The position numbers were made by a program, and so were the translations under genes. From Phoronis australis (lineage: Eukaryota; Phoronida; Phoronidae), in contig NMRA01000317.1 of the NCBI GenBank assembly GCA_002633005.1, forward strand, positions 425,366-489,365: a stretch of DNA of 64,000 nt, in the 5' to 3' direction. The first letter of the stretch is position 1, and every line of letters starts with the position of its first letter. This document shows positions 23,300 to 36,123 of the stretch, in pieces. Under the pieces are notes generated by a model, which ran no database searches, was not told where the DNA came from, and saw nothing but the letters and a program-made list of their open reading frames with translations.

Positions 23300-25580
23300 G
23301 AGTACTCCGAGTCAGTACTGATCTCAGGAGGCACATTGCTAGGTTCAGTCCTTCGTGACGCTACGTGTGTTGTTAGTATCCCAATAAAAGTTCAAGCAAT
23401 GAATGACGTTGGTGGAATCTGACTCTATTTAAGTCCCAGCAATGAGAAATGTGGTGGTTAGGCAGCGTGTTTCAGGACATTGGCTGTTCATTAGCGATCA
23501 CAATGTCGGCAATGAACTACTTTTCGCGAACGTGTTGGTCCATGTGTGAGTAAAACTCTACAGGCAGAAAATGACATGCATTTCAAATGGAATACCTTAT
23601 GTACGCAGACGTACGCCAGGATATGTCTCCCCTTAAAACAATTAATAACTTTCACACTCCGTCAATATGTTGGTTTTCAGACCCTAAAATGTGATTATGA
23701 CCTCGATAATATGATTACATTTAAGAACTACGTAATTCTTGGAAGGAGGCTATGCCATTCGTATGTCGGTCACTCGTTCAGCCTATCAGCTACCATTTTT
23801 ACCCAAGACATTCTGGAGAGATTTTGAAAAAATTTCCAAGCCATGCTCGGAATCAAATGGACAAAGGAACAGTCGATTATATTTTGGGAAAGATGTCCTT
23901 TATTCCGCTGTCATAAAACGATAATTTTTATGAAAAACAATCGACAAATGTCATGTGGTTAAATCCATGCAATGGCAAGCTGTGCGCCAGCACGTTCAAC
24001 GTGCATGACCTTAACTTAGGCGCAAAGTACAATGAAAGTCAATGAATATTTTTAGTCTTTGAAATCACACCCTTTGTACGACAGCATGATGGAGAGAACT
24101 GCGACGCCTTGATGCAGGTTTCCGTTCACCTGGTGCTTAACATTGTACGAAATCTAGATGACCGAAAGAGACTTAAAAAACTTTCGACTTCGGCGACTTG
24201 CTGCTGGGACAGTGGGCTTGCCAAGAAAAAGATTCCGAGATCGAATCACAATGAGATTTGCATTACTTCCAAATCATACAGTAATAGAAATTAACCCTAA
24301 ACGATTGATAAGTATTAACTTCTCCCAAAATACTTGGCGTGAATGTCTGTTATGGCAGAGACAGTCTTCGGTTATTGGAAGAAAATGAAAAAAAGACGAC
24401 AGTAGGCAATCTACAATTTATTCCATTTTGCTGATGCTACGCGCAGCTACTTATTGTGAATTCGTTTTGTTGTACTGTGTCGATGGCCTTCACAGGAAAT
24501 CATAAATACATTCATACAGACACCCACATACATACAAAGGTCGTCTCCACACTACGATCTGCCCTAGAGCAACTTGCCCCTGTTCAGTCAATCGTCCACA
24601 CTACACATCTTACACTAAACGAAAAATATGACGCAAAAGTGATTAGATCCCCTATGTATGTAACTGAGCAAGCACACGGCTGGTTATTACTTCCGCGTTG
24701 TCTGCAGGTTTGAGTCCACGTGGCTATATATACACAACTCTGGTGACACGGCGAGGCACGGGGTTGGGATAGGAGTCTGGTTTTGTGGAAGTGGAGGTGT
24801 TGATTTATTAGTACACCATCCAGACATGTAATAGCTCGCTAACTTAGGTGGACATAACTAGCAAGAACCCACCAATTAGCCATGTGCAAGGTAACATTAC
24901 GCGACATAATTCGCTGTATTCACGCTAAACCAATTTGTTAACTTGATCACTTAACGCCACGTGAATGCTATGACAACACTGGACATACCATTTAACAGAA
25001 AAACGAAAAACTGCGAATTATTTATGTCCTAAACCCCATGCGTGCTATTTCTTGTAGAAAATTTGTGTCGGCAATTTGCACATGACAGGTGTCTTAGGGT
25101 TAGCGATTCGTGTTTTGACTGCCACGGAGTCCCGAGGTGTCTTGTCAGTTTATGAAGTACTAACGCCATAGGTTTCATTTCATCATTTCATCCTAACTTT
25201 AACACACAGTGGTCCCAGAGGTACTACTTCTTTGAATGATAAGAAAAAAATGACGTATTTTGGTGTCAGAAAATTATTTTCCGAACGCAGTCATACATTA
25301 TTTTTTATTGATCTTCCTTGTTCTGATAGAGTAGCTTTCTTAACACAACAATTTCTCGTCAATCGCATGTCCGGTTATAAAAAAGTAATTGCAGCGGTCT
25401 GGTACACGTTGTACCAGACGTGCGCAGGCCGCGCATGTGGGTCCGGTAGTTAGTTTCATGCTTCTTCTTTAAAACCTCATTACTTTTCTGAGACGCTGCA
25501 GAGTAAACTTTGTGACGGCAATGCATGAACTTTGACCCTAAACCGTCAAAGTTTTCATTCTCTTTGTCACCATAAATAAT
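23300..25580. other. Intron 1 spacer
   Basis: Short frames only. Near 25395-25430 a small palindrome (GGTCTGGTAC/GTACCAGACG) includes the 22-mer shared with 6.2 kb. Confidence 0.4.
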
Positions 25581-25582
25581 TT

Positions 25583-25757
25583 TGAGACCTGGGGCACGTT
25601 TCAAGAAACTGACTTAAGTTAATTTTTGACTTAAGTCTAAGATTTGTCTAAAATTACAAACTTTGAAACTTCCACATCTGGTAAGATAGTCAAAATTTAG
25701 ACAAAATGTAAGTCAAAAACTTAAGTCAAACTTAAGATCATATTTTGAAACGGTCTC
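25583..25757. mobile_element. CTTAAGT-rich foldback element
   Basis: GAGACC, then CACGTTTCAAGAAACTGAC and TTAAGT on the left mirror ACTTAAG, then TTTTGAAACGGTCTC on the right. Inner arms repeat TTTTTGACTTAAGTC and its mirror. About 175 bp, no coding capacity. It lies 387 bp before exon 2. Confidence 0.75.
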
Positions 25758-26143
25758 TAGACAAATTTAAGTTTTATCTTGAAATTTACTGAAAAAGTTG
25801 TTTTAACTAAGTGAGTTTTCTACGAAACTTATTCTTGTGGTACATCTAGGGTATCATGAGAGGGGTGCCTCACCACAATGCTCAAACGACATACGTTCTT
25901 CACCGTCCAAAAACTTCGCAAAATATTGTTCTGGCACCGTGCTTTGCTTAATATGTAGAAGAGGAGACGCCTCGAACCTCTATGAATTTGCCTACAAAGT
26001 GAATGTACCTCGGTGCTAATGATTAAAATAATAATGATGAAATGAAACTGAGAGCCTCAAGAATGACATTATTGCTACTTTCTTTTGATTTTTAAAATTG
26101 AATGAGTTAAAAAGTTCTTTAAAGTATCTTATTTTCTTGTCAG

Positions 26144-26249
26144 GTATTTTGCTATACTGCACCCGCTGAGGATAACAGACGCTGACAAACGTGGCAAGTT
26201 GATGCTAGTCGTATGTTGGATATTCAGCGCCCTCGCCAGCATTCCAGAG
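26144..26249 (+). CDS. Exon 2 of GnRH-type GPCR (Y of DRY, ICL2, TM4)
   Basis: A 106-bp exon with a pyrimidine-rich acceptor (ttcttgtcag|G) and donor GAG|gtaacc. Its first base completes R164. The next 35 codons, residues 165-199, start YFAILHPLR, the class A continuation of DRY with ICL2 proline P171. They run through a basic loop (D178-K182) into TM4 with W189 and end at I197-P198-E199. The last codon is GAG (Glu), where family members often have Pro-Gln at this TM4/ECL2 boundary. The exon lies 17.8 kb from exon 1 and 26.3 kb from exon 3, too short and isolated for an ORF search to recover. Support is the phase match on both sides plus continuity of the receptor alignment. Confidence 0.92.
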
Positions 26250-26449
26250 GTAACCAGTTTAGGATGTTTATAAATACTCCTACACACGTACAAAACGCCT
26301 GGCATTCCAACCAAAGTGTGCTCCTCAACATTCTAACCACTTAAAAGGCATTTCAGTTGAAGAAGACCTTCACGAGCTACCCAAAATCGACACTCAGCGT
26401 GAGTGACGTTTAAAGCGGTTACAAACCCGCTTCCCACCATAAAAAGATA

Positions 26450-26840
26450 TTTTGATTCAGATCACTTACCTCTATGAAACTGATCTCAAAATGTTCTTTA
26501 ATCAAATTAGAGGTAATTTCAAGACTTCGAGGCAACCGAATGTTCGTTATTGGCTGACACCAGGGCAGAGTTCAGTTGCTGTCTTGCGGCTAGAAAAATA
26601 TAGCCAAAAATCACACGGTCTTGTATCACCCGTAGTCTCGCGAAGTCTTGGTTTTCCAGCAATGTCCTAGCCATACTGAACTCTATCCGGACTGCTTGAG
26701 TTGGCACGTCACGGAGGGTCATGTCATGAAATAATGGTCTCACAGAATAATGAACAGTCAGTTCTTTGCAAGCTCAGAAGACTCTTCCAATCTAAATAAG
26801 GAACGAACTGAGACCAATTCATATCAGTAAGTGGTATATA
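26450..26840 (+). repeat. Dispersed repeat related to 30.0-30.4 kb, with CGTTCAGTA insertion
   Basis: CAGTCAGTTCTTTGCAAGCT, then GAGACCAATTCATATC matches the 30.29-30.37 kb stretch CTGTCAGTTCTTTGCAAACT, then AAGACCAATTTTATGTC. The opening CTGATCTCAAAATGTTCTTT also resembles 30187. A piece of the CGTTCAGTA MITE (CTCGCGAAGTCTTG, then GTCCTAGCCATACTGAACTC, near 26637-26684) sits inside. Confidence 0.55.
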
Positions 26841-27327
26841 TCAGAAGTTCGCTTTGGTTACGGAACGCGTGCTTATGAAAACACGCATCACCGTAAAAAA
26901 CTTTTAAACGTTCCAGATGATTTTTTAAAAACGCCTTAAATTTCAGTTAAATGGGTTTCAAAGCTGATGTCCAACACATGTTCGCATAGTAGTGCACGTG
27001 TAACAAACAATCAAGACGCATTTTATGAAAACAAAAAATATATATTAGTGAAACAAACAAGGCTGAAAGTTACTAAATATTTATATGTTAGTGATACCTT
27101 TTGACTAGCGAAACTCATCCGATGTTTTTAATTGGTGAATCAGGGTGAATGTACAGAAAAGTGTATCCTTAAATGAAACTACAACTCAATAAGATCCTCT
27201 GCATCGGCCATCTTGAAAAGAAATTTAAATCAAAGCGATTTCGATTGGATGAAACCTACCCCTTGCCCGCTACTTTTTTGAGAAAAACGGCTACTTTTTA
27301 TGTTTGGGGAAAAGCGCGCATGTCCCT

Positions 27328-27413
27328 TTGATGCCGCTCTACAACGCATGATGTCATGGCACGTGCAAGATTGATGCCGCTCTACAACGCATGACGTCAT
27401 GGCACGTGCAAGA
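27328..27413 (+). repeat. 43-bp tandem duplication with CRE-like and E-box-like sites
   Basis: TTGATGCCGCTCTACAACGC, then ATGATGTCATGGCACGTGCA and AGA (27328-27370) is followed directly by a copy (27371-27413) that differs by one base, turning ATGATGTCAT into ATGACGTCAT. The second copy thus holds a TGACGTCA palindrome and both hold GCACGTGC. Confidence 0.85.
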
Positions 27414-30008
27414 GTTCCTGTTATCATTAGCAACTATAAAGACTCAGAATCCAGTACGTACTCCAGATCAATTCACAATGAAGATCTGTGGGATTAATAG
27501 GCCCTCGTCACAGCCTAATCTTTATAAGCCATTTGGTTGAAACCCTGGCCCTTGACTAATCACAGCTAAACTTGAAAAAAAAACGCCTGTCTTAAAGGTC
27601 AAAAGTCCAAATTCTGACTACAAATAGCCAAAGTTTGATTTTAGTGTTTAATACGTTTCTACGGATTCCTGTCTTTCAATTTCGTGTTTCAGCCTTAGCT
27701 TGTTTTCGTTAAACAGGCTAAGTCATCCGTAGACTGATTTTTAGCCGAAAGTCAAAAGACAAAAACCAATAAGGACTTCGAGAAAAGGCCCCTGGTGTAC
27801 AAATATGTGACGTGGATTTCCAAGGTTTGGACAGATAATAATCGATCACTAAGCACATAAATGACAACATTAATTATAGAATAGAATTAAATAATAATAG
27901 TAATACATCATTTCAATTGCAGTTTTTACAGTTGCACAAAGTGACATAGTTTTGCAAGATGCACGAAACAATCATGACGTCTATTTTCGTGCAGATTGGT
28001 ATTTCATATAGAGGATATGATACTGTATTTAATACCTAGATTACTCCCTGATGCCAGGTTTTCCAAGCAACTCACTCCACGCGTGGAAATCGAAACATTT
28101 AGCACTGGATAACCGGAAATGGCATGAATAGGTTTACGCAATAGTACAACCCACGGTTGCCCACGCGCATCTCCCTTAGTGGTCTCACGCTTTGGTATGA
28201 CTGGAAGCAGCTGAATGAACAAGAGACGTTGTCCTGTAATACTGCCCATGCCGACAAAGTAACGAGTCTAAGAGTACTAAATATGTGAAAAATGATCTCC
28301 AGGCATGTTCTGTTTATTGATTTGTAAAGGTATAACTGTTAACTAAACGTGCATAAATGAACAAGGCAAGTGTTCAGTATCATTTATTTCCAATCTCAAA
28401 TAGGTTCCACGAACCAAATTTTAAAGGAGAATGCTACCCAAAACACAACCTATTTGTATCAATTTAGATAGAGTAGTTCTACTCGATAACGGCCCGTTCG
28501 GTTGCGTTACCTGACACCTGACGGCAGACGGAGGTGTTGAAATTATCCAATGACGTCATTGGTTTCACACGCAGTCATTTCAGCAGTTCACAACACGGGT
28601 TACTGGTGTCAGCTTATCGCTTGAATTCATCGCTTAACAGCAGTAAATCATCAAACTTCGATGTAAAACCCTTAAAAATACACCGAGTTTTATTTCGCTG
28701 CTGCGGATTTATTGGTATTTGGACCCACCGTAGCCTACAAAGTTCGGCAGGCCAATTTACCAGGTCCGAATCAGGAGTTCGGGGTACGTTCGGAGATAAA
28801 TTTAAAGTATACAGACAAGAGAACCAAGATCTGTGTTATTTACACTTGTGTTTTTTTTAGTTCTTAACACACAAAACGCTTGTTATCGCGGCCAGTAGCT
28901 CGGAACCCAATCAGGCCCGTCGCGGCCGCCGGGACTGGCACGAACATAAACCAGCTTGAGTTGGAAACTAAACCTCCAGTGACGAAAAGACTAAAATAGT
29001 GAGCCAAAGAAATAACGTGCACGTAATTATTTATGTGAATTAGACACCAAACTGAAAAACTACTTACTTGTCGGGGACCGCGAAGTCGGGTTCCCCTTCC
29101 ACAGACCGTCCGGTCAGGGCAAAGGTTGTACAGTTACAATGATTTGAATAATGTATTTGTATTTCTAAATAAAGATTCCCCTAACATGTGACCATAGCAT
29201 ATAAAATCGAGTAACTATTTCACAACAGCTTTCTGTCAGCAAACATTGAATTAGCAGGCGCTCACACGGCCTTGATGCCCGGTGTTACCTTTATTACCGG
29301 CATCAAAAGCTGGTAACGCAGTGGTTTATTCATTGCTGGCTTCTCAACATTTGCACTCACGAATAGTACAAAGGCATTGCAAACTGTATCTAATGAGACA
29401 GACTTTGTTTCAGTTTTATATAAGCATTGATTAGGATGAGAATAATTCATTTTGAAACAGAACGCAGAATAATAAACGTTTACATTGCAACTCGTCCGAC
29501 GCCAATCCCGACTTAGTCAAGAGCTCATCGGACGAAGACTTCACGGGTCGGATCGTTAGGTTTCACAAGCTATCAGTTCGAACCGGAATACACCGATCAA
29601 GAAATACTAGAGAAGCACCGTGAACATGCACAGGCAACGGAAAGTATGGATAGTTCTTTGGTAAGCCGGAATTCGTCAGAGACATCAAAGTCGACGAAAC
29701 ACCGGCCACAGACACGGAGATGTTTCACGGCCTCATACTTGCTATTAACAGCGTACCTTTCATTCTTCACTACCGCGAGCCACTTTCTAAGCATTTGGGG
29801 CTCTCGAGAAAGTCGAAAAAACTATATACTCGCTTTCTTCGCAGCTTCGTAGTTAGAACAAGCGGGAACGATGCACCACAATATAGCGGCATTCACTCTG
29901 CTGACGAACCACTGACGTCGGTGCGTCGTTTCTCACCTTCCTCACAGGTTAACGCGACACCTCTTGGCAAGGTGAGGTCGACCGTTTTAGAGGCAATGTA
30001 GATATAGA
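27414..30008. other. Intron 2 segment, mostly unassigned
   Basis: No gene recognised. Around 29560-29700 a plus-strand frame reads YQFEPEYTDQEILEKHREHA, the style of an acidic N-terminal motif found in invertebrate repeat-borne proteins, but it is broken and I cannot assign it. Confidence 0.35.
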
Positions 30009-30009
30009 C

Positions 30010-30372
30010 CAATTAAGAAGGTAAAAAAGACTAATTAAATTGGGTGGCATTCTCCTTTAAGCTGTTTACTTGTCTCATCTTTTTTTGTAATGGAAGGCGT
30101 GTTTGTAGCTGTTTTAACATGTCTACATACTCGCCTTCCAGCAAATAACAACTTTTGAATGAAATCACTTGCCGTTTTCGAAATTGATCTGAAATTGTTG
30201 TTTAGTCGAATTGGTGGTGATTGTAGGATTTCACAAGAACTGACACCTTGTTGTTGCTTTAGACCATTTTCTTCAAATTGGCGAGATCTCACGAAACAAC
30301 GAACTGTCAGTTCTTTGCAAACTCAGACATCATCCGTTCTTAGTAATGATCAGATCAAGACCAATTTTATGT
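30010..30372 (-). repeat. Dispersed repeat with TTAAAGGAGAATGCCACCC end
   Basis: Its left edge (about 30017-30060) read on the minus strand is TTAAAGGAGAATGCCACCC, then AATTTAATTAGTC. The same text appears on the plus strand at 63928-63975 (TTAAAGGAGAATGCCACCCG), where the copy runs off the window. A related TTAAAGGAGAATGCTACCC is at 28422. The far part matches 26.75-26.83 kb. Confidence 0.6.
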
Positions 30373-31167
30373 CGTTAAGCGGCCCAAAATTAAATGTTTA
30401 CTTCCTGGACGGGCGTGGGGTTACAGGCGTTTTAAATTTTTGGTTCCAAAAATCCAAAATCAGTTTAGGCTCTACACATCAGTTGGTGCAAGCCCCATCT
30501 CAACAGTCAACTGGCACACCACAGGTTTGTCATTGTTGGTCTAGTTTATTGGCACTCCCTGTACCTGTCTGTGGCTGCGCTTCATCACTTGTTGCTGGGC
30601 CTAGCTAGGTGGTCAGTATATTCTCTCTTGTGATGATGGTGTTTGAATAAATGACACGGAAACATGTCAAGTCTATTTAAACCGTAGTTGTTTTTATTAA
30701 TGTTCATGGTTATGCCGTTTATGGCAGTGAGCATGTCAAAACCATATTACTTAGGAAGTCGGGCTAGGTTTGTTAATTTCATCACTACGTGTTTGCGTTC
30801 GCGTGTTACTTAGACATCCAACTAGCTATGACAAAAGACCTATGTTAATAACGGTAATTGTCAATCCTAGTCTCCATACAAGCGAAAGTAATGAATTTTT
30901 GCGTCCGTGGCGTGTATTAATTCTCATACTGTGACTGTTGCAACGGTCACAGTTATGCGTTACACGCACGTGAAATTCATTATACAACAATGAAAAACAA
31001 TCTTCAAGTTCGTAATTGCAAGTAGTTGATACCTAAAAGAAACCAACCCTGTTACAAATTCTGGTCAACAGTAGGTTTCAATACAAATTGTCAATTTGTC
31101 TCTGTGTTAGTCAATCCATTTGTCAGCCCGTCATTCATTAATTCATCTGCTGCCCCTGACTATCTGC

Positions 31168-31215
31168 GTGTGTTTGTGTGTGTGTGTGTTTGTGTATGTG
31201 TGTGTGTCTTCTGCC
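31168..31215 (+). repeat. (TG)n-type microsatellite
   Basis: TGTG runs with interruptions, just before the CCAT satellite. Confidence 0.9.
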
Positions 31216-31271
31216 TATGAGTCTGTAGCACTCTTTGTCAACCGGTGTATCTGTGCGAGCAGTTGTCTAAC

Positions 31272-31600
31272 AATCCATCCCATACATCCATCCATCCATC
31301 CATCTATCCTTCTATCCATCCACTCATTCTTCACCCACCCATCCATCCTTCCATTCACCCACCCACCCATCCATCCATCTTTCCANNNNNNNNNNNNNNN
31401 NNNNNNNNNNNNNNNNNNNNNNNNNNNNNNNNNNNNNNNNNNNNNNNNNNNNNNNNNNNNNNNNNNNNNNNNNNNNNNNNNNNNNNNNNNNNNNNNNCAT
31501 CCACCCATCCACCCACCCATCCATCCAGCCACCCATCCATCCATCCACACTCATTCTCCATCCATTCATCCATCCATCAACGCATCCACCCACAGACATT
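31272..31600 (+). repeat. CCAT/CCAC tetranucleotide satellite with assembly gap
   Basis: Near-continuous (CATC)n and (CCAC)n units on both sides of an N run at 31386-31497. The Pro/His/Ile-Ser reading frames across it on both strands are products of the repeat. The true length is unknown because of the gap. Confidence 0.95.
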
Positions 31601-34350
31601 TTGATGAAGAAATAAAATCGTCGTACTTTAAATAGTTGTTGTGATATGCTGTTTTACTACATGAGACTTTTAGACAACTTATGACCGATTGGCGTTCTAA
31701 AGTTATTCTGCTGCAAAAGTTGTGGTGCTATCTTTTGCGTCGGCTTTCCGCACCATAAAATTTTGCGTCACCTATTGGCCAGTACATTGTCTCCCAATTC
31801 CTCAATCAACTGTTCTTCTTCCACGAAGTTGCATACATATCACAACGAATTATCGGAATTGGTTTAATTGCATTACAAGTTTTTATTATTTTGATACTAG
31901 CAAACCGAATTTCAGAACGAATTTTGCGCAGTGATCCATCAAAAAAGATTGTAAATGCGTTGAGTTCAGAAATTCCGATAACACCGTGTTGATGGTACAG
32001 ACTAGACTATGTTGAAATTCTCCCACAGACAAGTTGCACGAGTTACACCGATAAAAATTAAATAACAAAGTCAATACAATATAATTTACGTTTTATTATT
32101 GACACTTTTTAACAAACAAATGCAGAAAACAACTGGAAATTACTTGAAGATGCTTTAATTCGAAATTTGAGGCTACTGACATCGTATCAGAAAATTTGAA
32201 AAAAATGTCCTGGTTTCCCGTCCGATCCCAGCGGTTCCCGTTTTAGAGGTCGGGGTTTGTGTTTTTCGGGTTGGTTAGCTGTTTTGAAGGTGCAGGGTCT
32301 GATTTCGACTCTGGGATGCCTGTTTTTCACCACGATTGCAATTTCGATGGAATCCCTTGTTTGCAAGTGACTTATGAAAAAGTCTAAACAATTTCAAGCT
32401 CTAGCGCATCAATTCATATCTGATCTGTACTGTTTTGCGCCATATTGCCCAAGGCAGTTTCGTTCATTATTATATTGACATTCTGTGAAGTTTGAAATAA
32501 CTGACATATAAGCATGTGATAAGAACACGGCTTGGAGGAATTACTAGATTATTACTATATTCCGAGGAAGTAACAAAAGCGGGGAACACAGGCATTGATT
32601 CTGAGATGGTAAATTTCAATGAATTTCACGGCAAGTTTATGACGTAACAACCCTGCAGCTATGACACTCCACGCGTTATTTAGGTAAGAAGTAAAATATT
32701 CGAGCTTGTGAGAATTTTTCTACACTGTGCACATAAAATCTATCTTAGTGACAATCTTTATTTTGAAAGTCATCGGTGAATTTATGTCCTGGACTGCCGT
32801 CGTGATAAGCTGATACGCCTAACTTGGTCGACGGATAAATATGGTTTGGAAAATAGCTTACAGTTCATGCAAGTAGCATCCACGTGACACGAGTAAAAAT
32901 AAAACCTTTGAAGTGTTCAAATTTCTTTTCAATCCAGCAAATTATGTTTATCTTGTCAAAAAAACGTACTTATTTCCCCACAACAATTGCTGAAACACAG
33001 AACGGTAACTTTGGCTGTTGTCGGCTGATGCGTCGTTTCGGGTTACGGCGTCAGTCAGTTACCTCCAGTTAGTTGTACTTTCGTTGTCGAGCGGAAGTAG
33101 TGATTGTCTACCTCGCCTGTATCATAGCAAACCTCAGGGAGGTTTCATAACCGATCTTTGGATTTTTGTGACGCTTTTCAAAGTAATCTAGTCACAGAAA
33201 GACCTACTTCAATTCATTGCTACCACACCAAATGGATTTCAAAAGGGTGGATGGCGCTGTTCTGAGGAAGTGGGACTAATGTTCTCGCTTCCACTTAATA
33301 GTTTTACGTCTTATATATGTCGCGCGACGCATTGTTCAGAGGAAAACCGAGGCGACTCTACGCCCTCAGGAAAAGAGTTTTTGGTCAGCACAAAAATTTC
33401 ACCACCCTACTACACGATTTCTTCGTGGATTTTTCGCAATATTTTAGGCACTTAAAACACTAAGTAAAATAATCATGGGGATGTTATAATAAATAATATT
33501 TTGACTGCTGTAAAACTGAAATAATTTCGCCTGGCTGTGAACCTTGTTTGAAAGCACGCCTTTTCTTGATACAAACGCGGATTCCATGTACTTGGTATCG
33601 ATCCAGTGTTAGTTATAATTGGTACGAACGCTTTTGAATTCAATGAAATTCGATAATGCTATGTTTTGTATCAAAGGAGTTGTCACATGCGGTTCATCTA
33701 TGTAATTACATCTGTGGCATTCGTCACCATGTTTAATGACGATCAGTATGCAGTAAAAACATCTTTGATATGGATATATTAACCCTATTAGTTCAATACT
33801 TCATAATTCAACTCTAATTGATTCACTCATGCGTCGCGTCAGCTGACAGATGGATTAGTTTAAAGAGCCATTATCGATGAGAACAGTGGTTTTCTGTGAT
33901 CAGGCCCATCGTGAAATGGAACTTGTAATCTCTGCAGACGCAGTCCGACGCTTTGCTAAGCCCGTCCCCAGTCACCATTCAATGGCAGAGTAATCCAAGT
34001 GTCAGGGAATGACCGTCAAACGCTTTTTGTAATTTAACCAAGGAATTAAAGGGACGTTATTGACGAGAAAAGTTATTTTCTGAGATCGTCAGTGCCGACT
34101 CGACCCTCCCGGGCTCTATTCCCGCGGTCGCAATCTAACGCTCTGTTAGGGAAGCTAACACCCATTCTTAAGAGCATGTTCGCGAATAGACCAGGCAGAG
34201 GGTGATAAACGCTATGTCACAGATTCTCTTTATATTTTGTTTGTGAGATGACATTGGCCCCACTGACTCCAGACCAACTTTATTTTTTTTCAAAACGCCC
34301 CCTTTTGGTTTCCATGGATACTATTTGTTTCCGACAAGTTTTCAGCCTGG
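31601..34350. other. Intron 2 segment, nothing recognised
   Basis: Short frames without motifs. No bounded repeats found by eye. Confidence 0.4.
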
Positions 34351-34356
34351 CGGTAG

Positions 34357-34485
34357 NAGGGCAGAGTATTAGCCAGGATTTAGCACGTCAGACATTTGCA
34401 CCCCCGTACTGCCAAATGGAATCTGGGAGAATTTTAGGAGGGGGAGCATGACCCCCCTTGCCCCCTCCTCTTAAATCCGCCACTG
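34357..34485 (+). mobile_element. GGGGCGGATCC-family element, 5'-truncated
   Basis: AGGGCAGAGTATTAGCCAGG, then CCAAATGGAATCTGGGAGAA, ending TTAAATCCGCCACTG at 34485, matches the right 80% of 10619-10772. The left end stops at a single ambiguous base (34357), so the break may be an assembly join. Confidence 0.75.
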
Positions 34486-35314
34486 GGATCATTTAAATGT
34501 ATATTATACAAAAAATCCGGTTGAATTTGAGTTTTAGCCGTATTATCGTCAAACTCGGGTCCAACAACTTTAATTGTTATCCTAATTCACACCAGAAACT
34601 AATGAAGAAAATGAAATATTTGCTGCATGTTAGGAAGACGAATTAATATCTATTTCAGTAAGGCTTGCATATTTTGGCGTGTATTCCGCGGTGTACGTTC
34701 ATCATTGCATGTACTGTGCGTTGCTGTCTGTATTACCAATAAACGAAAGCTCGGTAATTTTAACCAGGGCATGAAAATTATCAACTAGTCTGATTACCAG
34801 TTCAAGTGATGTGGCATATGGTTTGAAAATTATATTGTACTGACGTAAGAATGCCATTCGAACAATGCGCGTACTAATGGCGAAAATCTCCACTGCACCA
34901 TCGTAACGCACAGTTCTCATTCCAAAGCTAAGGAGTTCAGCCATTGCAAATTTGTGCTGAATGCAATAGGAAAATTCCAGCACACAATGTCCACCCTATT
35001 TATTTTTACACTTGGGTACTGTCATATGATCCTTAACGCATCAGTATGTGCTTGGGTACCTTGCGTCAGGAGGAGTTTTTGGTGTCTATACAAGCACACG
35101 TGTACCTGGATTAAATAAGAGAGGCAGCGGTAAACATTGTGCACGCCAACCTCTAGAAAATTTACACGCTTAGCGGGAAACACCCGAACAAGAAAAACAA
35201 ACTGGTTTACATCAAAACACGCGTTGCTCATCGTGACTGATGATCATATGGGAACCTATTTTGTGGAGTGCGTGTAAAGTAACTCCCATGAGCTAGGTTC
35301 TCTCACCCTCATAA

Positions 35315-35443
35315 CAGGGGCGGATACAGCATTTTGAGTAAGAAGGGACAGGGCAGAGTATTAGTCATGATTTTGCCAGTCAGACATTTGCAACTCCGAA
35401 CTGCCAAATGGAATCTGGGAAAATTTTAGGGGTGGGGCATGGC
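35315..35443 (+). mobile_element. GGGGCGGATCC-family element, 3'-truncated
   Basis: Starts with the intact terminus CAGGGGCGGATACAG and runs through TATTAGTCATGATTTTGCC and CCAAATGGAATCTGGGA, but stops near GGGGCATGG without the CCGCCACTG end. Same orientation as 34357-34485, 0.83 kb away. Confidence 0.75.
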
Positions 35444-35856
35444 ATAACGTGTACTTAAGTGCTACCGCAAATTCAAAACCAACACCTACTTTATTTCTCG
35501 GAAGTCGGAGAAAATTTGCCGGTAATTAAGACATTAGCAAATCTAATTGAGATAAATACTAGATTCACTGACTTCCTCGGTCGAGAATACTTTTGCTTAC
35601 GCACATACCCGAGACGATACCACCTGCACTAATACCACAGAGTCAAAATACACATTCAAGGCGATTTGAGCTACGTGAGAGGGAAAAATTCCGACCCGAG
35701 TTGACGACAAGTTCCGTGGAAGAGCCGTAGCTCCTTACAGGAAAACTGTTCTCGTTCCTCATTGGCTTGTGCGCGCCAATGTTGCGACAGGCACCGGAAG
35801 CCTGTTTGAAGACTGCGAGGAAGCGAAGTAACCACGTATCATGGTAATAGCACATA

Positions 35857-36008
35857 AGCAGCGCAGCAATAAAGAGTGGGGGGGGGGGACTATAGCCCCC
35901 AACCCCCCTGTGGTGCACCTCTCATAGACCATGGGCGACGCAACAGTGAAAAAAGTTGGGGGGGGGACTACAGCCCCCGCCCGGCTTCCTATGGTGCACC
36001 GCGCATAT
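35857..36008 (+). repeat. GGGCTATAGCCC foldback repeat, dimer copy B
   Basis: Two units (about 35857-35929 and 35930-36008) with GGGGGACTATAGCCCCC and GGGGGACTACAGCCCCC cores, TGGTGCACC, and CATGGGCGACG at the start of the second. Same orientation as copy A at 8.6 kb. Confidence 0.75.
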
Positions 36009-36123
36009 AGCACGAAATATACAAGTCCATAGTACTAGTTACCAACGATTTATCAAAACACTTTGGATTTGAAGGTAAATATCAACCAAAGGTTTACTAC
36101 TTAGACAGTACTATACATAACAC

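Noticed and set aside
31120-31635. Pro/His/Ser-rich and Trp/Gly/Asp-rich frames on both strands
   Set aside because: Products of CCAT/CCAC and TG simple repeats and an N gap.
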